Source: Chrysaora quinquecirrha
Lineage: Eukaryota; Cnidaria; Scyphozoa; Semaeostomeae; Pelagiidae
Reading direction: 5' to 3'
DNA length: 64,000 nt
NCBI GenBank assembly: GCA_014526335.1
Contig: JACTAT010000291.1
Coordinates: 340,404-404,403 of the forward strand
Position numbers and translations under genes: made by a program. The notes beneath the pieces were generated by a model. It saw only the letters and a list, made by a program, of their open reading frames with translations. It ran no database searches and was not told the DNA's origin. This document shows, one piece after another, positions 40,901 through 64,000 of this stretch; position 1 is the stretch's first letter; each line of letters begins with the position of its first letter.

Positions 40901-43900
40901 TTGATGCTAGACTGGTTGTTATTCTTTGTACAGGTTTAAAACCAAAGATTTCCTGCCTGAATTTAGTAGTTAAGATTAAAGCTGACTGATTGGCGACTGA
41001 TACTTCTCTTGTAAGGCTAACCGTATTGAGGATGGGAGAGGAAGCCCCCCCCCAAAAAAAGCCTGCTCCAGGCATACATAACATTTGACACCCTTTGAAC
41101 ATGGAATGACCTGACCAATAACAAGGAGTATGAGTTGGACATTGCCAGAGGGTTCTTAGTGTGAGAAAATAGTAGCTTTGTTTTGTTTTTTATATTTTGG
41201 TATTGATCTTGTATGAAGTTCTCAGGAGACCCCAGCCCCCCTAGAGCCCCCTTGTTTTTTTCCAGGCACACAGCATTGCCTAGAATCCTTATGTGTACAG
41301 TACAGCCTCTGTATATTTTGCCATGAGATCGGGGGCTGTTCTTCAGACTTAAGCTGTATCCAGATACAGATGAATACGCCACCAAATTTTTCAAAATTGA
41401 TCACGCGAAATCGGACAGTAATTTTTTTTAAGGTTCGCCCCTTGTGCAGGTGTTTTGTGTGGGTTGGGTTTTTTATGAAGCTAAGATCAGTTTAATCTGC
41501 TTACAAAATTCATGAATTATTCAAGTTAAGGCAAGAATATCTGCTCTGTTGAATTTCAGACAACAGTGAATTCAATTTTATGGTTTTTCGTTGGTGTATA
41601 CTTTTGAAGCAAAAGCGAAACAAACACAGCAGGGTTACTAATTCTTTTTCAATCAATGTTCCAAAGAGAAAACCGCATTTAACAATGAAAGTAAATGTTG
41701 TCTATATGACGCAGTTCTCTTTTCTCGTCTGTTTTCATACTTGCGGATGTCCCCAACCGTCTTATTTGATGTCTTTGAAATTGAGCTTTTCAAACGCATT
41801 TTTGTATCAGCTTTTAATATCTGTATGACGTCATACCATTGTGCTGAAATATGTTCAGTCTGATAACTTTTGGTTTATCTCCGTCAGATGCCCGTCAGAT
41901 CTGTGTTATTTTTGAATTAACTCTTTTTTTAACTGGGTTTTTTGGTTTTTATTGTCGGGCTTGAGTCGATTTATCAGAGAAATTATCATTGTCATAATAA
42001 TAATAACCATCCCCATCATCACCATCATCATCTTCATCGTCATTTTCATCATAATTACCGAAATGCCATCATCTTGATTATCATCAACATCACCATCATT
42101 ACCACAATCATTATTACCAACCCTATCATCATGATCATGACCGTCGTCTTTGTTGTTATCATCAACAGCCCTATCAACATCTCAATCATCATCATCACCA
42201 CCATCACCATGATCATCATCATCGCTACCATAATATTTATCCTTCATCTTTATCGGCACTGATTAATTAGCTTCGAGCGACAAAGATGCCGGCCAAATTT
42301 TCAACGGAACTCGAAATGAGCTCCAAACCCCTATAAAGCGAGTGCACAATAAAAGCAGACACTACCCCATGCTGAAACGTCCACATAAAACCTGTCTCAC
42401 AAGTTGAATTTCCAGTCATAACCAATCAAATGACAATGGTGTCTTGATCATGATTAGCTAACAATAAGCTGCCCCGCAAGCAAGTTGCTTAGCTATTAGC
42501 TACCTTTTGCGCCATGTTTCGGCTTCATTAACACTGAACAATGATCAAAGCCTCAAGGGGAAGGATCCTCAACTTTCTGTTTTAGTAGATTGCGTGCAGG
42601 ATGGGCCATTAGATTGCAATTTAGACTATCTTGAAATGATTCAGTGATCCATGATTGAACCAGTCTATGGATTGAACATAATCTTAGATTATCCTGGATG
42701 ATTCTGGTCTTTTCCATTTTTAAGCCAACAGTTAAGTTTTTGGTGACGTCATTGCTATTTGTGATACATTTGCGATCTGTGATACAAATTTCATTCTTTC
42801 AATTAGTTAAATTTGCATTCAAATTAGTTGGATATTAAAACTGCTAATCTTTGCTTCATCCTCTTAATTTAGCATGTTCAATCTTGTGTTATTAAGTACG
42901 TCACCAACCATTTATGTCATAATTTTTTTCCTTCCTGGGCTTTTGTGGGTGTTTTTCGAACGTCACTTTTTCTTCTCGTGGCCTAACGTACTGTATAGTC
43001 CAACAACCCACGCCCAAGGCCTTGTCCTGTACTGTGGGTGTTTTTCCTAACCCCTCGACATCTTTTTATATCAGAGCCATTGTTGTTGTTTCATGTACTG
43101 TATATTTGCTATCGGTCAAAAGACCCCCGAATTGTCTATTTAGTTTCAAATGTACTCAGAAGTACCAAATTTGTGTACTTATTCCGTCCGCGGGTTTTAC
43201 TTTCATATTCGCCAATTTTTTTACGATTTGCTCAATCCAAGCCTCAGGTTGCTCTTAGATTGTTTGATAGATGTGCACAAAGGAACCTATGAGAAGTATT
43301 CGCCTCTGAATGGGTTCTAGGGGGTTTTGAAATATGAAAGTCCGATTCCAGATTTTTCTTGAAATTGGGTTTTCGTTTGGTCACTAGGGCTACCTTCTTT
43401 ATGGCCATCAATTACATAAAATTGCCCAACAGCAACTTGGCACTAGTGATCTTGCACGACCATATGGGAAATAGGTGTACCTGAATATTTACCATTTGAT
43501 ATAAAGTGAAGTTAATTTTTAATTTTGTTTGCAGTCAGTCTTGATGTGATCCCAGTTGGAGCAGATCTTGTAAAAATCTGGGGAGTTGAAGCAGAATTGT
43601 TTCTCATGATCGACGATGCTGGATTGCTCAGAGCAACAGTAAGTCTCTTTTCATCTTCACCTTTTTACGGGCCTGGGTTTAAGCGTAATGGCATTCCTTT
43701 TTACCCGTTGCTTGAAACTCCCTACAGCAGTATTCCAATCAAAATCGATCAAACGAACTGCGCACACTATTTAGGTATTGTATGCAGTATTCAAATCAGA
43801 ATTAACTTGCACCCAATGAAAATTTAGAATTATTATTATCTAAGGTATATGTTTTTGGTATATATTAATATATAAAAAAGAGAGTGGAAATGAAAGTGCT

Positions 43901-46145
43901 CTATATATGCTACGCTATTCGTGATAAATACATACAAGTTAACATAAAGTTCTTTATGTTATCTTGATACATATAATACCATTTGCTGAAAATTTATCCT
44001 TTTCCTAGTCCCCCTAGTGTTCGCCATTTATGACAAATACCGATATATAAATTTTCATGGTGCTGAAGCAGGCTCAAAATTACCCTGGGTGCCAGAGTCT
44101 CTAAGAAAAAAGAAAGGAAAGGGAAAGGGAGAGACAGAGGGAAGAGAGTATGAGACTCTGGTTCGAAGAGAACCTAATCTCGTTCTGAAAAAAACGGCTG
44201 CACTTCCGCCTATGGTTTATGAGCCATGGCCGCGGCGAACGCGGTCAGAAAGCCTGGGTGGAGTCAGTTGCAGGATGGCGAGATCGATGCGAGGAAACGA
44301 GCCAAACCAGGCCAAGCAATTTCGATGAGGTCCTGAAGAAGGTGTACTCGTCGATTATTTCCTAGTTAGATGAGAGGAGGTAAATGATAACAGATCGAAG
44401 CTTTGAAATCCATATTCTTGCTGAAAAGTTCTCATTTATTTTCCAATATGGCTCTGTTGCCCGTTGGTTTCGACAGAAACTGGTGCTTCCAACCTAGGCC
44501 TTCGCCTTTCTAGATTGACATTGAATCAATATTCTCAAAATGCAAGTAGGCCCTCGCCATTTAGGGACACAATGTGCTACAGTCATCTCTTCTAAATTTG
44601 GAAAATATTCGACGAGTACCTTCTTCAGAACCTCATCAAAATTGCTTGGCCTAGTTGACTTGTTTTCTTTAGGTCAGTGAATCGTTCTTCGCAGCTTTTT
44701 CAGAAGTGAACGGTTAAATTCGAAAGCCTGACCCCACAGCCCCATTACAACAGAGTCTCGCTGATTATCCAATCACAAACATGATACACGTTCGTGTATC
44801 TTCGATTTGATTGGCGAATGAAAAACAATAGAAGGACGCATTTGACCAGAGCCTTCCTTTTCTCTCCTCGTATCATTTTTTTCTTTTTTTTTTCTTTTTT
44901 CTATTCTTGAAGGCTCTGGCACCCAGGGTAGCTCAAAATAGCAGAAGCAAAAAACATTCAAATAGAAGAAGAGCCGTTGGCTCTATGACATGGAGAGTTA
45001 CTCGGCGATTTCATTGAGCTCCATAGCTTAATGGAAACGTCGTTGGCTCTCTGGTCATACAGTCCAGGTTCAAATCTCATCTATTGTGGTATGCCACTTG
45101 TGAAAAATCTACAAAACTACAAAGTTGTAGCTACATAAGTGTATATATAGGGTGGCCCAAAAAAAATTGGACCCCCAAGCTTACTAATTTATAAATAATT
45201 TATTCTTAAGTAGGAATTTCATGAAATTGATACTACATGATATTCAACTCAAGTGAGATATTTCTTGGAAATATTGTGATGATATGGGTTAGCATCTATG
45301 AATAAATCGACTTTAAAACTTTTCTATCCAAAAACATACTGTTTCAAAATAGGCAACTTTATATCCTTGTGCAACAAAACTGAAACATCAGTACCTCAGT
45401 CTTTCAGTCAATGATATGTTCAAAATGTCCTCCATCCCGCCCAATGCAGTCTTTAATCTGACTGGCCATGCATTAAGTAATGGCCCTCGCACTGGGATAA
45501 TGATTTCCATCCGTGCACGATCACAGTCCGCAATGATGGAATATTATGAACGTTGTTTTCTTGCACATACACGAGCTTTTTTAAAGAATCCCAAATCGAA
45601 TAATCCAAGGAGTTTAAATCAGGGCTATTTGCCGGCCACTGATCTATTGTAATAAAATCAGGGATGTTCACTTCAACAAAATCTTGAGTAGGGCAAAATC
45701 CTGGATTGTCAATTTCCGCCAAAACAGCAAGTTTTGGTACATCATAGATTTAATGTCGATTTGCACCGAGATGGAAGATCTTATTATCAAAATATTACAA
45801 CACGATATCGCATTTGAGTTGAATATTACCTGGTATCAATTAAATAAAATTCCTCCTTGAGAAAAATTATTCATTTTCTTATCTTTTTAGGATGTCGACA
45901 GCCCTGAATGCGTATTTGAAGAAACAATGACAGAAGACTTCTGTACAGTTTATTACAGTGCAATGTATTCTCACAAACAATGGTGTGTAGGACTTAAAAC
46001 GAGGCCACTGAGTACGTTTAGTGGAGCGTTTAGAAGAAACAAATTGTCATTACGAGACTGTTCATTCCTGGCTGAAATTGTAAATAGAAGATCATCGACA
46101 TCATCATCACAATCGTGTAGCAGCGATGGTAAAATGGCAGTTTAA
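34968..46145 (+). CDS. Fibroblast growth factor family protein
   Basis: Coding exons 34968-35212 (this exon may begin at an acceptor near 34918), 40115-40404, 43535-43638 and 45891-46145 join in frame to about 297 residues. The beta-trefoil core starts near residue 155: GFYLTIMPNGQVLGV, IPVGADLVKIWGVEAELFLM, SPECVFEE, YYSAMY and QWCVGLK are the familiar FGF landmarks. The third exon is exactly 104 bases, the size of the conserved middle exon of vertebrate FGF genes. IPVG and PECxFxE resemble the intracellular FGF11-14 group, while WxVGLK resembles FGF1/2. Both groups lack signal peptides, as this protein appears to. The first 150 residues are unlike known FGFs: basic, cysteine-bearing, with an RRRRLR cluster just before the core. 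Whether it is secreted or intracellular cannot be told. Confidence 0.88.
35559..35928. mobile_element. TA-flanked MITE, family member 2 (FGF intron 1)
   Basis: Ends CACGTTTTTTTTTATAAGGA and TTATAAAAAAACGTG are inverted, with TA on each side. The body has AAGTTCCTTA-type words in both orientations and is about 90 percent like 56946-57288. The element is bracketed by a direct duplication of about 65 bases (35491-35558 and 35929-35996). Confidence 0.7.
36978..37795. mobile_element. G-rich-terminus DNA element (FGF intron 1)
   Basis: CAGGGGTGGCGCTAGG at the left is loosely inverted in CCTGGCGCGACCCCCC at the right. AGGGGGCTAG and GAGGGGGCT words cluster near both ends. No transposase. The match is imperfect and the borders are approximate. 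Confidence 0.45.
38270..39900. other. Intronic sequence without recognised features (FGF intron 1)
   Basis: Apart from a piece of the 20124-type MITE at about 38290-38345, I see no exon, repeat or RNA gene here. Open frames are short and lack splice-site support. Confidence 0.4.
40900..41440. other. Intronic sequence with C-rich patches (FGF intron 2)
   Basis: C-tracts around 41045 and 41225-41252, near AAGCC..CCAGGC words, hint at a decayed element. No clean inverted termini could be found and no exon is seen. The rest of intron 2 up to 43534 is unremarkable except for the microsatellite entered separately. Confidence 0.3.
41982..42250. repeat. CAT/ATC trinucleotide microsatellite (FGF intron 2)
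   Basis: About 270 bases of interrupted CAT/ATC/CAC triplets, which read as His/Ile-rich in every frame. This is the complement-type twin of the GAT tract at 187-472. Confidence 0.85.
44081..44930. mobile_element. Mutator-like non-autonomous element, 9-bp target duplication (FGF intron 3)
   Basis: Termini TACCCTGGGTGCCAGAG and CTCTGGCACCCAGGGTA are perfect inverses. The flanking nonamer GCTCAAAAT is perfectly duplicated (44072-44080 and 44931-44939). A 9-base duplication is typical of Mutator-like elements. A second inverted pair lies inside: AAGCAATTTCGATGAGG at about 44314 returns near 44640. A lone terminus of the same type lies at about 56802-56816. No transposase is encoded. Confidence 0.85.
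45149..45850 (-). mobile_element. Truncated mariner-type element (FGF intron 3)
   Basis: Starts just after TATA with TAGGGTGGCCCAAAAAAAAT, the well-known terminus of mariner/maT elements. It contains a decayed transposase on the - strand. The other terminus is not recognisable, so the right border is approximate. Confidence 0.7.
45453..45722 (-). pseudogene. Mariner-type transposase C-terminal fragment
   Basis: An 89-residue frame contains WPANSPDLNSLDYSIWDSLK, the hallmark segment around the third catalytic aspartate of Tc1/mariner transposases. The first two catalytic acidic residues and the DNA-binding half are missing or out of frame. Remnant only. It lies inside the truncated element in FGF intron 3. 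Confidence 0.8.
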
Positions 46146-48556
46146 TTTAATGCAAACAAATTATTGGTTTTGTTTTGTGGGATATTTCCCTTCAGAGATA
46201 GCAGTATGTTACTATACTGTTAGCAATACTGTTACAGTATGTCAATACTGTATCTTGTTGATAAATCACTCAAGTGAGATGGTCTTATCCTTTAATGCCA
46301 TGTGGAGAACAAGTTCAATAACCAATGACTTTTCAACACTGCAGTCAAGGACAAAACAGATCAGAAAACAAATCAAGACAAATCATTGCTAAAAACAAGA
46401 ATCAACCATCAATCCCATTTTTTAAGCGAGCAGGATTCGCTTGACAGAAATATTGCATGTATGTAGATAAATGAGTTAAAAGCTTTTCGTCTTTCGACAC
46501 TTTAAGTACAAGAGTAAGATGATATAATCCGAAAAGCTTTTACTTTTTTATTTATATATTATGTTTAAACGATTCGAATAGGGCGAACAAGTTGTACAAT
46601 GCAACATATGCATTTCTCTGCATATTATGTAATGTCTTGGTTTGCCTGCGCTAACTTCGATAGTGTAACCCGGTTTTTTGGTATCAGGCCCATTTTTTTC
46701 TCCGCGTAATACCAATTTCCATGGATTGAGGAAAAAATACTCGTACCTTTCATTATTAAGCCTATTGACAGATGTCCTCAGATTAAACGGGAGACATTTT
46801 TGGTTATGAATACGTTGAGTTGTTTATTAACAGTAGAAACCCCATACAGTAGGGTCTTTTAATTGCTATTTATCTTCAATGCATGAGAGCACATTTTGAT
46901 GTGTAACTATGTTTCCGATTTCCCCTGAAAAATACACGTATATCGTTTTGAAAGGTTATTTTCTCCTTGTTCCTTCATTCTTGTGAGGTATATGATGAGA
47001 TAGGCTCTATTTTTATCCATTGATCTCGCCTCAACCTTCGCTGTAAAATTTTGTTAACTACAGTGAAGATCCACCTTTAAGAAACCCACATTCCTTTCTT
47101 AGTCATTGTTTTCTCGCAAATAGCCTATTGTTTCTGTGAACTTGCCTATTGTTTTCCTTTTGTTCTTAAGATAATAAAGGGTCTGGATTTCCTGTAGAAT
47201 TGCTTCTTAAACCTTTGAAACAGAATGGTGTCACATCTGCAAAATATACCTTGTTAATGTTATACACTTTAGAAATTTCGTTTGTTCGTAGCGTAATAGA
47301 TATCAATTGATAAAATTAAATTACACTTAAATTATTACCTCTGTATATATGTTTTAAAGCAAGAGCTCTTGTGTTGTCATTAGAGTCTTCTGTATCTGTA
47401 CATTACTTGGCTGTCACTTTCTAATGAGCGTAAGCGCCAATGGGTTATTGGGTGCTGAATCTTGAGTTTTACTGAATTTGTTTTTAAAATTGCAAGAAAA
47501 AGCGGAAAGCTTGTTGGACTTACGTAGCTTTTTTCGTCTGACACTCCTCAGAGTATAAACGTCAGAAACAGACCGAAACATTTGAAAAAGGCGGAATTTT
47601 TACCCTGTATATACAGGCGGAATATATTTATTTGTTTTTCATTGCGTTATCGAAATCGATTTTCTGTACGTTCCCGCTAGGAATAAGTTTTCGCCTGAAA
47701 AGTTTTCACCAGTTACAAAGTTCTCGCCTGAAAACTTTCCATACTTGTAATTAGCTCATTGCAAAATGTATCCGACTCAGCAGACATATGGAAACAAACA
47801 GCAGTTGAAAGAAAGCAACGCTAACGTTATGTATATTGCTGATTGGCGTAATGATTCAGCGAAAAACATGAGCCTTTGCTCCATACACTTCTTTCGCTGC
47901 ATTCACTAATGACGAGCTTGCCTGTTTGTATCCCATTTGGAATTCTGGACCCTTTCTTTTTTCTAAAGGGCGCATCTTTGAACTCACGGCTGGAAATCCC
48001 AAAAAAGTTAAGGAATTTCAAGGAGCTAACGAAACTCAGATAAAAATCTGTGAATACTTTTTCTGAGAACGAGATGGTGCCTTTCAATTAACTAACATAT
48101 ATAAAAAAAGCGTAAAAATGAAAACGAGTCAAAGTCAATAAAAACTTTCTCCTTATGTGCAACATATATTATTATTATTTCTATCTAGTCTTTAAGCAGA
48201 AAAAGACACAAAAAGAAGTATTTACAACATAATAGTATGTTAAAAACTACATCCTTTACTTCCTGATCAATTTCAGTTATCAAATTGTGAGTACAGGTAT
48301 ACAATTGTTGAAAAACGCTTAAATGATTTGGATGTGTTCTATAACTTTCGTCACTAAAAATGACATGCCTTAGGTCCATGAAGTATATAATCAAACATAA
48401 TCAGGATGGAAAAACATCTTCAATTAAACCAAACTTTAAATATTTTTCTCTCTAATTTTCACCATCTCATTAAGCTGGATGGTAATATAAAAATATCTGT
48501 TAACAGCAGTTTTGTTATGCATGAAAACTTAAACCCATAGAGATTCTAATGTTAGG
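46146..48556. other. Convergent spacer between FGF and centrin 3' ends
   Basis: Both flanking genes end here, so it holds two 3' untranslated regions. AATAAA at about 47174 is a candidate signal for the FGF transcript. A segment of the 20124-type MITE lies near 47525-47610, and a short AAAAGCTTTT-bounded inverted repeat near 46480-46545. No coding exon seen. Confidence 0.45.
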
Positions 48557-61394
<12,838 letters not shown>

Positions 61395-61826
61395 CTGAAA
61401 TGAAATATTGAACAAATAATCAGTTTGCCTTAACATTCGTTCTGGAAGGAGTTTTATGTGGCTAACAGACGAAAGGAACTCGGAAAAAATATTGTGGCAA
61501 AAGCAACTTGAACAAATCTGTTGGTACAAAACATTAACACCAGTCAACATCCAAAATTAATGAACAATATATAATGTCATTATGTCTGTATGTCATAAAG
61601 TTAGATCTTTATTATCAACGCATCCTTCAATGGATGTTTCAGTTCATGTTATATCTTTTATAAGCTTCGAAAACATCTGCTATCTTGTGTTTAATTCCAC
61701 CGTGTCACTGCTGCTTTAGAAATGGAACAAGGACTTGCTGCTTCATATCTGATAATTACGAAAAATTGTATCTTCATGTTCATAATTATTTTGCAACTAT
61801 TTTAGAAATGTATTTTAGAGCGTAGG

Positions 61827-62212
61827 TGCCGTAAATGACAGAATTATCGCCCCCTGCCAAATAAGCGCCTATGATTTTTTTAATAAGCGCATTTGCCCAA
61901 ATAACCGCACCCTAAAACAAAAAGGGGGCGGTTTTTTCCTCATACAGCAACAGGAAGGGGCGCTTATTTGAAACTAGGGAAAATTGTAAACATACCAGGG
62001 GTAGTTATTATTTAAATGTATTTGAGGATTAAAAAAATTTTCGTCTCCTGAAAAAACTGTTCGAAGTTTGCATACGTAATACATTTTCCTTGTCATGAAT
62101 GAAGATTTAACAAGCGCCCCTGCTTGAATAACTGCCCCTGCCGAATAAGCGCCCCTTCTAAAGACTGAAATTTTAAATAAGCGCCCAGGCGCTAATTCCG
62201 CTATTTACGGTA
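61827..62212. mobile_element. MITE with GCGCTTATT words upstream of centrin exon
   Basis: GTGCCGTAAATGACAGAATT at the left is inverted, imperfectly, at the right (AATTCCGCTATTTACGGTA). Words such as AATAAGCGCCC occur repeatedly inside in both orientations. Non-coding; family not determined. Confidence 0.6.
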
Positions 62213-63202
62213 TCTCAGATATGTCATCTGTAAAATTAGAAAGGACAAGGGGGATTGCAGAACAGATAATGTTACAATGTATCCAAATTCCATAATTTGC
62301 GTATGAAAAGGAAATCTTCTGCATTGTTGGTGGCTGTGGCTACAATGGGGAATTCTTACAGTTATTCATTCAACCAGTTGCTAATTTTAGCTAAAGATAT
62401 TGCCATTCACTGAGATAGTGTTGCCGTTCTTAAATTATTGTCTATTATCATCTTTTATCATAAAAGGGATGAGCTATCGTTGTTAGGTTAGGTCGCTAGA
62501 TACACCTTAAGGTGTATGCAAGGTGGAAATGAATGAAAGAATTTTGATGCGATAAGATTCAAATTTCCTTGGTAACGAAATCGGAGAAAAATGAGGAAAA
62601 AGATCTCTTTCTAAATAACGAGGTAAAAGTGTTGAATGAGTTCCATCATCTTCAGTGTAGGATAGTCAGTTAAATGCTGCTATTAATACTTTCCTTTTCG
62701 GTTATTGGATGCATGATAAAACAGAAGAGGGTTTTCCTGACAACATACAATGTTAGGCTTTTTCTAGAAAATTTCAAAATTTCGAGCTTTTCTTCTAAAA
62801 AGCAACATCATTCTGCTGCAGGTGGCTGTAAGAAACATTCTATACAAAAAAGACAGTTACATGCTCCTTGATAGCTAACATGTTTATCTTAAAGGTCTGT
62901 GCAATTGTCAAAAGAATGAATGGCAAACAGATCTTAACTCTCAAAAATGAGTTTAGATTATAAGAATTTCAGGGCCAGGTCAATAACGCGGAACGCCAAA
63001 ATTCTGCAGAACCGCGGAACAGATTTGTTCCGCGAATATACGTTCCGCGTTATTGATTTTGCCTCTGTGCTAAAATAAAAAACGCGGAATAATTTCTTGT
63101 GGGTTTCTTATTAATAATTTAATGCATTTTAAAACAAATTTCTTTCGTTTTGTTGCATTTTTGGTTTTCTTTAAATAAACACGACTTTTCTCCTTAGTAA
63201 AA
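62213..63202. other. Possible 5' region of centrin
   Basis: The missing centrin start exon and promoter should lie here or beyond the window. No short ATG exon with a convincing donor on the - strand could be chosen. The segment 62975-63110 carries AACGCGGAAC and GTTCCGCGTTATT words related to the satellite that follows. Confidence 0.35.
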
Positions 63203-64000
63203 ACCTGTCTGGAAAAGTTCCGCGAAAAGAGGTTCCGCGTTTTTGATTTTCGCCTTATGGCAAAATCAATAACGCGGAATTCGATCTCGCGGAACTTCCC
63301 TAATTTGAAGTCAAATAGAGTTGTCTTCACCAAGACTTGTTTTATGATTACTGTTCATCATCCCTTGTCTAACATCGCCTGCAAGTACACACAATGAAAA
63401 CACAAGTCAGCATATGGCTAGGCCCGAGCTAGGCCTAAATTGTAATCACCATACACTTTGAACTTGTACATTTTGTTCACATTCGATTGCATCTTTTTAC
63501 TTAAATTTGGTAAAAAAAGCTTTATCAAGACGAAATGAGCATTTAAACAAACTATCTATGACTTTGGGCGGCCAACGACCTGTCTAGAGAAGTTCCGCGA
63601 AATGAGGTTCCGCGTTTTTGATTTTCGCCTTATGGCAAAATCAATAACGCGGAATTCGATCTCGCGGAACTTCCCTAATTTGAAGTCAAATAGAGTTGTC
63701 TTCACCAAGACTTGTTTTATGATTACTGTTCATCATCCCTTGTCTAACATCGCCTGCAAGTACACACAATGAAAACACAAGTCAGCATATGGCTAGGCCC
63801 GAGCTAGGCCTAAATTGTAATCACCATACACTTTGAACCTGTACATTTTGTTCACATTCGATTGTATCTTTTTACTTAAATTTGGTAAAAAAAGCTTTAT
63901 CAAGACGAAAGGAGCATTTAAACAAACTATCTATGACTTTGGGCGGCCACCGACCTGTCTAGAGAAGTTCCGCGAAATGAGGTTCCGCGTTTTTGATTTT
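63203..64000. repeat. 375-bp tandem satellite running off the right edge
   Basis: Units begin with ACCTGTCTRGARAAGTTCCG at 63203, 63578 and 63953. The two full units are nearly identical (a handful of substitutions). Each contains GAGGTTCCGCGTTTTTGATT and the partly inverse ATCAATAACGCGGAATTC, so each has an inverted-repeat core of about 90 bases. Non-coding. Confidence 0.9.

Noticed and set aside
41942..42262. His/Ile-rich open frame
   Set aside because: Translation of the CAT microsatellite.
45017..45090. tRNA-like stretch with A box TAGCTTAATGG and B box GGTTCAAATCT
   Set aside because: The two promoter boxes are spaced correctly, but the acceptor, D and T stems do not pair. At most a decayed tRNA-derived SINE head.
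63443..63830. ATG followed by GTGATT on the - strand as the missing centrin start exon
   Set aside because: The same sequence occurs in both satellite units, and the donor is weak.

Overview
The window is AT-rich animal nuclear DNA. Its genes are split by GT-AG introns, with two GC-AG exceptions. Protein genes occupy a minor part of the sequence, and the introns and spacers are full of small inverted-repeat transposons. The gene content (PLK4, an FGF-type trefoil factor, centrin, a tandem-C2 protein, tetrameric cytidine deaminase) points to a metazoan. The repeat style (many MITEs with hAT, Mutator, PIF/Harbinger, pogo and mariner hallmarks) suggests an invertebrate. A tunicate, a cnidarian or another marine invertebrate would all fit, and I cannot settle the species from the sequence alone.

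Layout on the + strand: a GAT microsatellite and a hairpin element (1-900); an 8-exon tandem C2-domain gene (1446-8352); an intronless cytidine deaminase gene (9863-10309); a 1.36-kb inverted-repeat element (10952-12310); a complete 18-exon PLK4 gene (13335-30728); a 2.8-kb fold-back palindrome with a zinc-finger exon in its loop (31948-34728); and a 4-exon FGF-family gene (about 34968-46145). On the - strand a centrin gene runs from 61394 down to 48557, and its start exon was not found. The right edge (63203-64000) is a 375-bp tandem satellite that continues beyond the window.

PLK4 and centrin are both centriole proteins. PLK4 is the kinase that starts centriole duplication, and centrin is a calcium-binding protein of the centriole lumen. 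The FGF gene lies between them. From memory, a centrin gene (CETN4), FGF2 and PLK4 share human chromosome 4q27-q28, so this trio may be a remnant of an old linkage group. The C2 protein and cytidine deaminase have no evident functional tie to it.

The most unusual structures are two palindromes. One is the fold-back element at 31948-34728, with about 988-bp nearly identical arms built partly from 19-22-bp repeats; a 235-bp mini-copy lies at 59335-59569. The other is a head-to-head array of 193-bp units with internal hairpins in PLK4 intron 13 (about 22650-24430). Exon borders were set by hand from splice sites, reading phase and family similarity. No database or alignment program was used.
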